In this document: positions 22,971 to 24,029 of the stretch, piece by piece
Layout of the letters: each line of letters starts with the position of its first letter
Numbering within the stretch: position 1 is the stretch's first letter
Virus record (IMG/VR): IMGVR_UViG_3300046389_000129
Span: 1-24,029 of that record
Length of the DNA stretch: 24,029 nt
Strand: one strand, 5' to 3'
Origin: a virus
Program-made: the position numbers and the translations under genes
Notes under the pieces: model-generated
What the model was told of the DNA's origin: nothing
Databases searched by the model: none
Seen by the model: only the letters and a program-made list of their open reading frames with translations

Positions 22971-23348
22971 ATGACAATTTTTATTTTATCAAATCAAAGC
23001 GGAATTGTAAAAGCAACCGCATCACTTGACGAGGCGACCATTTGGAAAGCCACAAAAGGAACATTTCAAGAAGTTTTATTTTCGGAGGGTACTGAACTCT
23101 TTGCACATTACGAATCGGGATGCGTTGAAATCAACGACGACGAAATGCAACCAATTGCAACCGCTGAAAAAAATCACGACGGTGTTTTGTGTATTGATGG
23201 CATCCCCGTCAATCGAATGAACTTGACAAATGATTTGAAAGCTGACATTGAATTTGAAGAAAAGGAAATTCCCGAACCGAACGATTGCAATGAAGATTTT
23301 GAATTTGACTCAATGCGTGATTACGAACGTTTACATAAATACTCATAA
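22971..23348 (+). CDS. Unknown acidic early protein
   Basis: A 125-residue protein. The first part (IFILSNQSGIVKATASLDEA, then KGTFQEVLFSEGTELFAHYE) is beta-rich. A NHDGVLCIDGIPVNRMNL hairpin follows, and residues about 90-118 are strongly acidic (EFEEKEIPEPNDCNEDFEFD). Acidic tails of this kind occur in DNA mimics and in partners of DNA-binding proteins, but there is no further sign of that here. It is the first gene after the promoter-like box. Confidence 0.6.
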   Translation: MTIFILSNQSGIVKATASLDEATIWKATKGTFQEVLFSEGTELFAHYESGCVEINDDEMQPIATAEKNHDGVLCIDGIPVNRMNLTNDLKADIEFEEKEIPEPNDCNEDFEFDSMRDYERLHKYS

Positions 23349-23350
23349 CC

Positions 23351-23557
23351 ATGAAAAAACGTTTATTGCGATACGAAAGAATCGAACTATCAAACCGACT
23401 TGACGATATTATTTCAATTTGGTATTCACGACCGACAAAGAATTTTGTACTTCAATTGAACGGCAAAGTCATCACCACGACAAAAGAATTTGAATCAATC
23501 GAAACAAGCCTTGAAAACATCAGCGCATTCGGTCAGATTTTTGAAGTCGATATTTAA
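23351..23557 (+). CDS. Unknown small protein
   Basis: A 68-residue protein starting 2 bases after the previous stop. It has LLRYERIELSNRLDDIISIW and then a beta segment FVLQLNGKVITTTKEF. The C-terminal helix is acidic. No family is recognised. It precedes the recombination gene. Confidence 0.5.
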   Translation: MKKRLLRYERIELSNRLDDIISIWYSRPTKNFVLQLNGKVITTTKEFESIETSLENISAFGQIFEVDI

Positions 23558-23592
23558 ATTTTTATTATTTTTAACCTAAAAAACAAACAACC

Positions 23593-24029
23593 ATGAAAAA
23601 CATTTATCAAAGTTTGGCATCATTTCAACAAGAATGTCCAACAATCCACAAAGCAACGAAAGGCTACGGGTACACCTACGCCGACCTTAAAACAATCTTT
23701 GAAACAATCAATCCACTACTTGCAAAAAACGGTCTTGGATTTACGCAATTGATTCAAGGGCAACAAATCAAAACCGTTCTTTTCCATTGTGAAAGCGGTG
23801 AAACCATTGAAAGCATTGCCGACATTCCGCAAGACGTTTCATTGAAAGGTATGAACGATTTCCAGGTGTTCGGTTCGGCTTGCTCGTACATCCGACGTTA
23901 CCAAATTTCTGCGATTTGTGGCATTGTGACCGACAAAGATACAGACGCGTCAGGAGAACAACAAAAGAAACCTATCAAGGTCGTAAAACAAACCATCAAC
24001 GAAAAGACGTTTGACGACTATATTTTGAA
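23593..24029 (+). CDS. erf: ERF-family single-strand annealing protein (3' truncated)
   Basis: The gene starts at 23593 and is still open at the window end, giving 145 residues. KATKGYGYTYADLKTIFETI (23-42), followed by NPLLAKNGLGFTQL, is the N-terminal signature of ERF. QVFGSACSYIRRYQISAICG with the following IVTDKDTDA is its second signature. ERF proteins bind single-stranded DNA ends and anneal complementary strands, taking part in phage DNA recombination, repair or circularisation. The part that follows is expected to be a variable, charged C-terminus. The location in the early block next to the replication genes fits this. Upstream, a TTTG and a TATTTTTA about 22 bases apart could be a weak promoter. 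Confidence 0.85.
   Translation, partial: MKNIYQSLASFQQECPTIHKATKGYGYTYADLKTIFETINPLLAKNGLGFTQLIQGQQIKTVLFHCESGETIESIADIPQDVSLKGMNDFQVFGSACSYIRRYQISAICGIVTDKDTDASGEQQKKPIKVVKQTINEKTFDDYIL

Noticed and set aside
1-24029. tRNA genes, insertion sequences or attachment sites
   Set aside because: No cloverleaf, transposase or integrase reading frame was recognised on either strand, so none is reported.

Overview
This is a 24 kb piece of the genome of a tailed double-stranded DNA phage or prophage of a Bacteroidetes host, probably Flavobacteriia. The host call rests on three things. The best promoter seen (TTTG-N18-TATATTTG at 18497-18526) matches the Bacteroidetes TTTG/TAnnTTTG consensus. Almost all genes lack a Shine-Dalgarno sequence and start in A-rich leaders. 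Many proteins resemble families I know from Bacteroidetes phages. These family calls come from reading motifs and architecture; no database search was run. No integrase, tRNA, CRISPR array or insertion sequence is visible.

Late region, 1-18401. The window opens inside the large terminase (nuclease half only). Tail genes follow: a distal-tail-like protein, a 904-residue baseplate/hub protein, the tape measure and two tandem gp10-like proteins. Two overlapping genes on the opposite strand (8868-7665) look like the tail assembly chaperone pair. The + strand then resumes with a prohead protease fused to an acidic scaffold-like tail, the major capsid protein, a probable tail tube, a small beta-rich protein, the portal, two connector/terminator-like proteins and a receptor-binding fibre with a small partner. 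The lysis cassette follows: two small membrane proteins, an Amidase_3 endolysin and a protein with unimolecular-spanin architecture. A calcineurin-like metallophosphoesterase ends the block. The order of the virion genes is roughly the mirror of the usual lambda/HK97 order, although most genes still read rightward.

Boundary, 18402-18548. A stem with a GCAA tetraloop and a T tract ends the late block. A consensus Bacteroidetes promoter starts the next one.

Early/replication region, 18549-24029. This is a rightward run of mostly small, tightly packed genes. Recognisable members are a DUF6291/DnaD-like replication protein with a repetitive linker, a helicase-loader-like neighbour, a complete cytosine-C5 DNA methyltransferase and an ERF-type single-strand annealing protein cut by the window end. 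The small genes between them are unknown and may act in host takeover or regulation.

The most interesting points are: the inverted chaperone pair with a possible -2 frameshift site; a near-identical sequence placed directly over three start codons; a possible internal start that would give a free scaffold protein; the spanin-like protein; two convergent genes whose stop codons abut in TGATCA with no gap; and the mirrored morphogenesis order.
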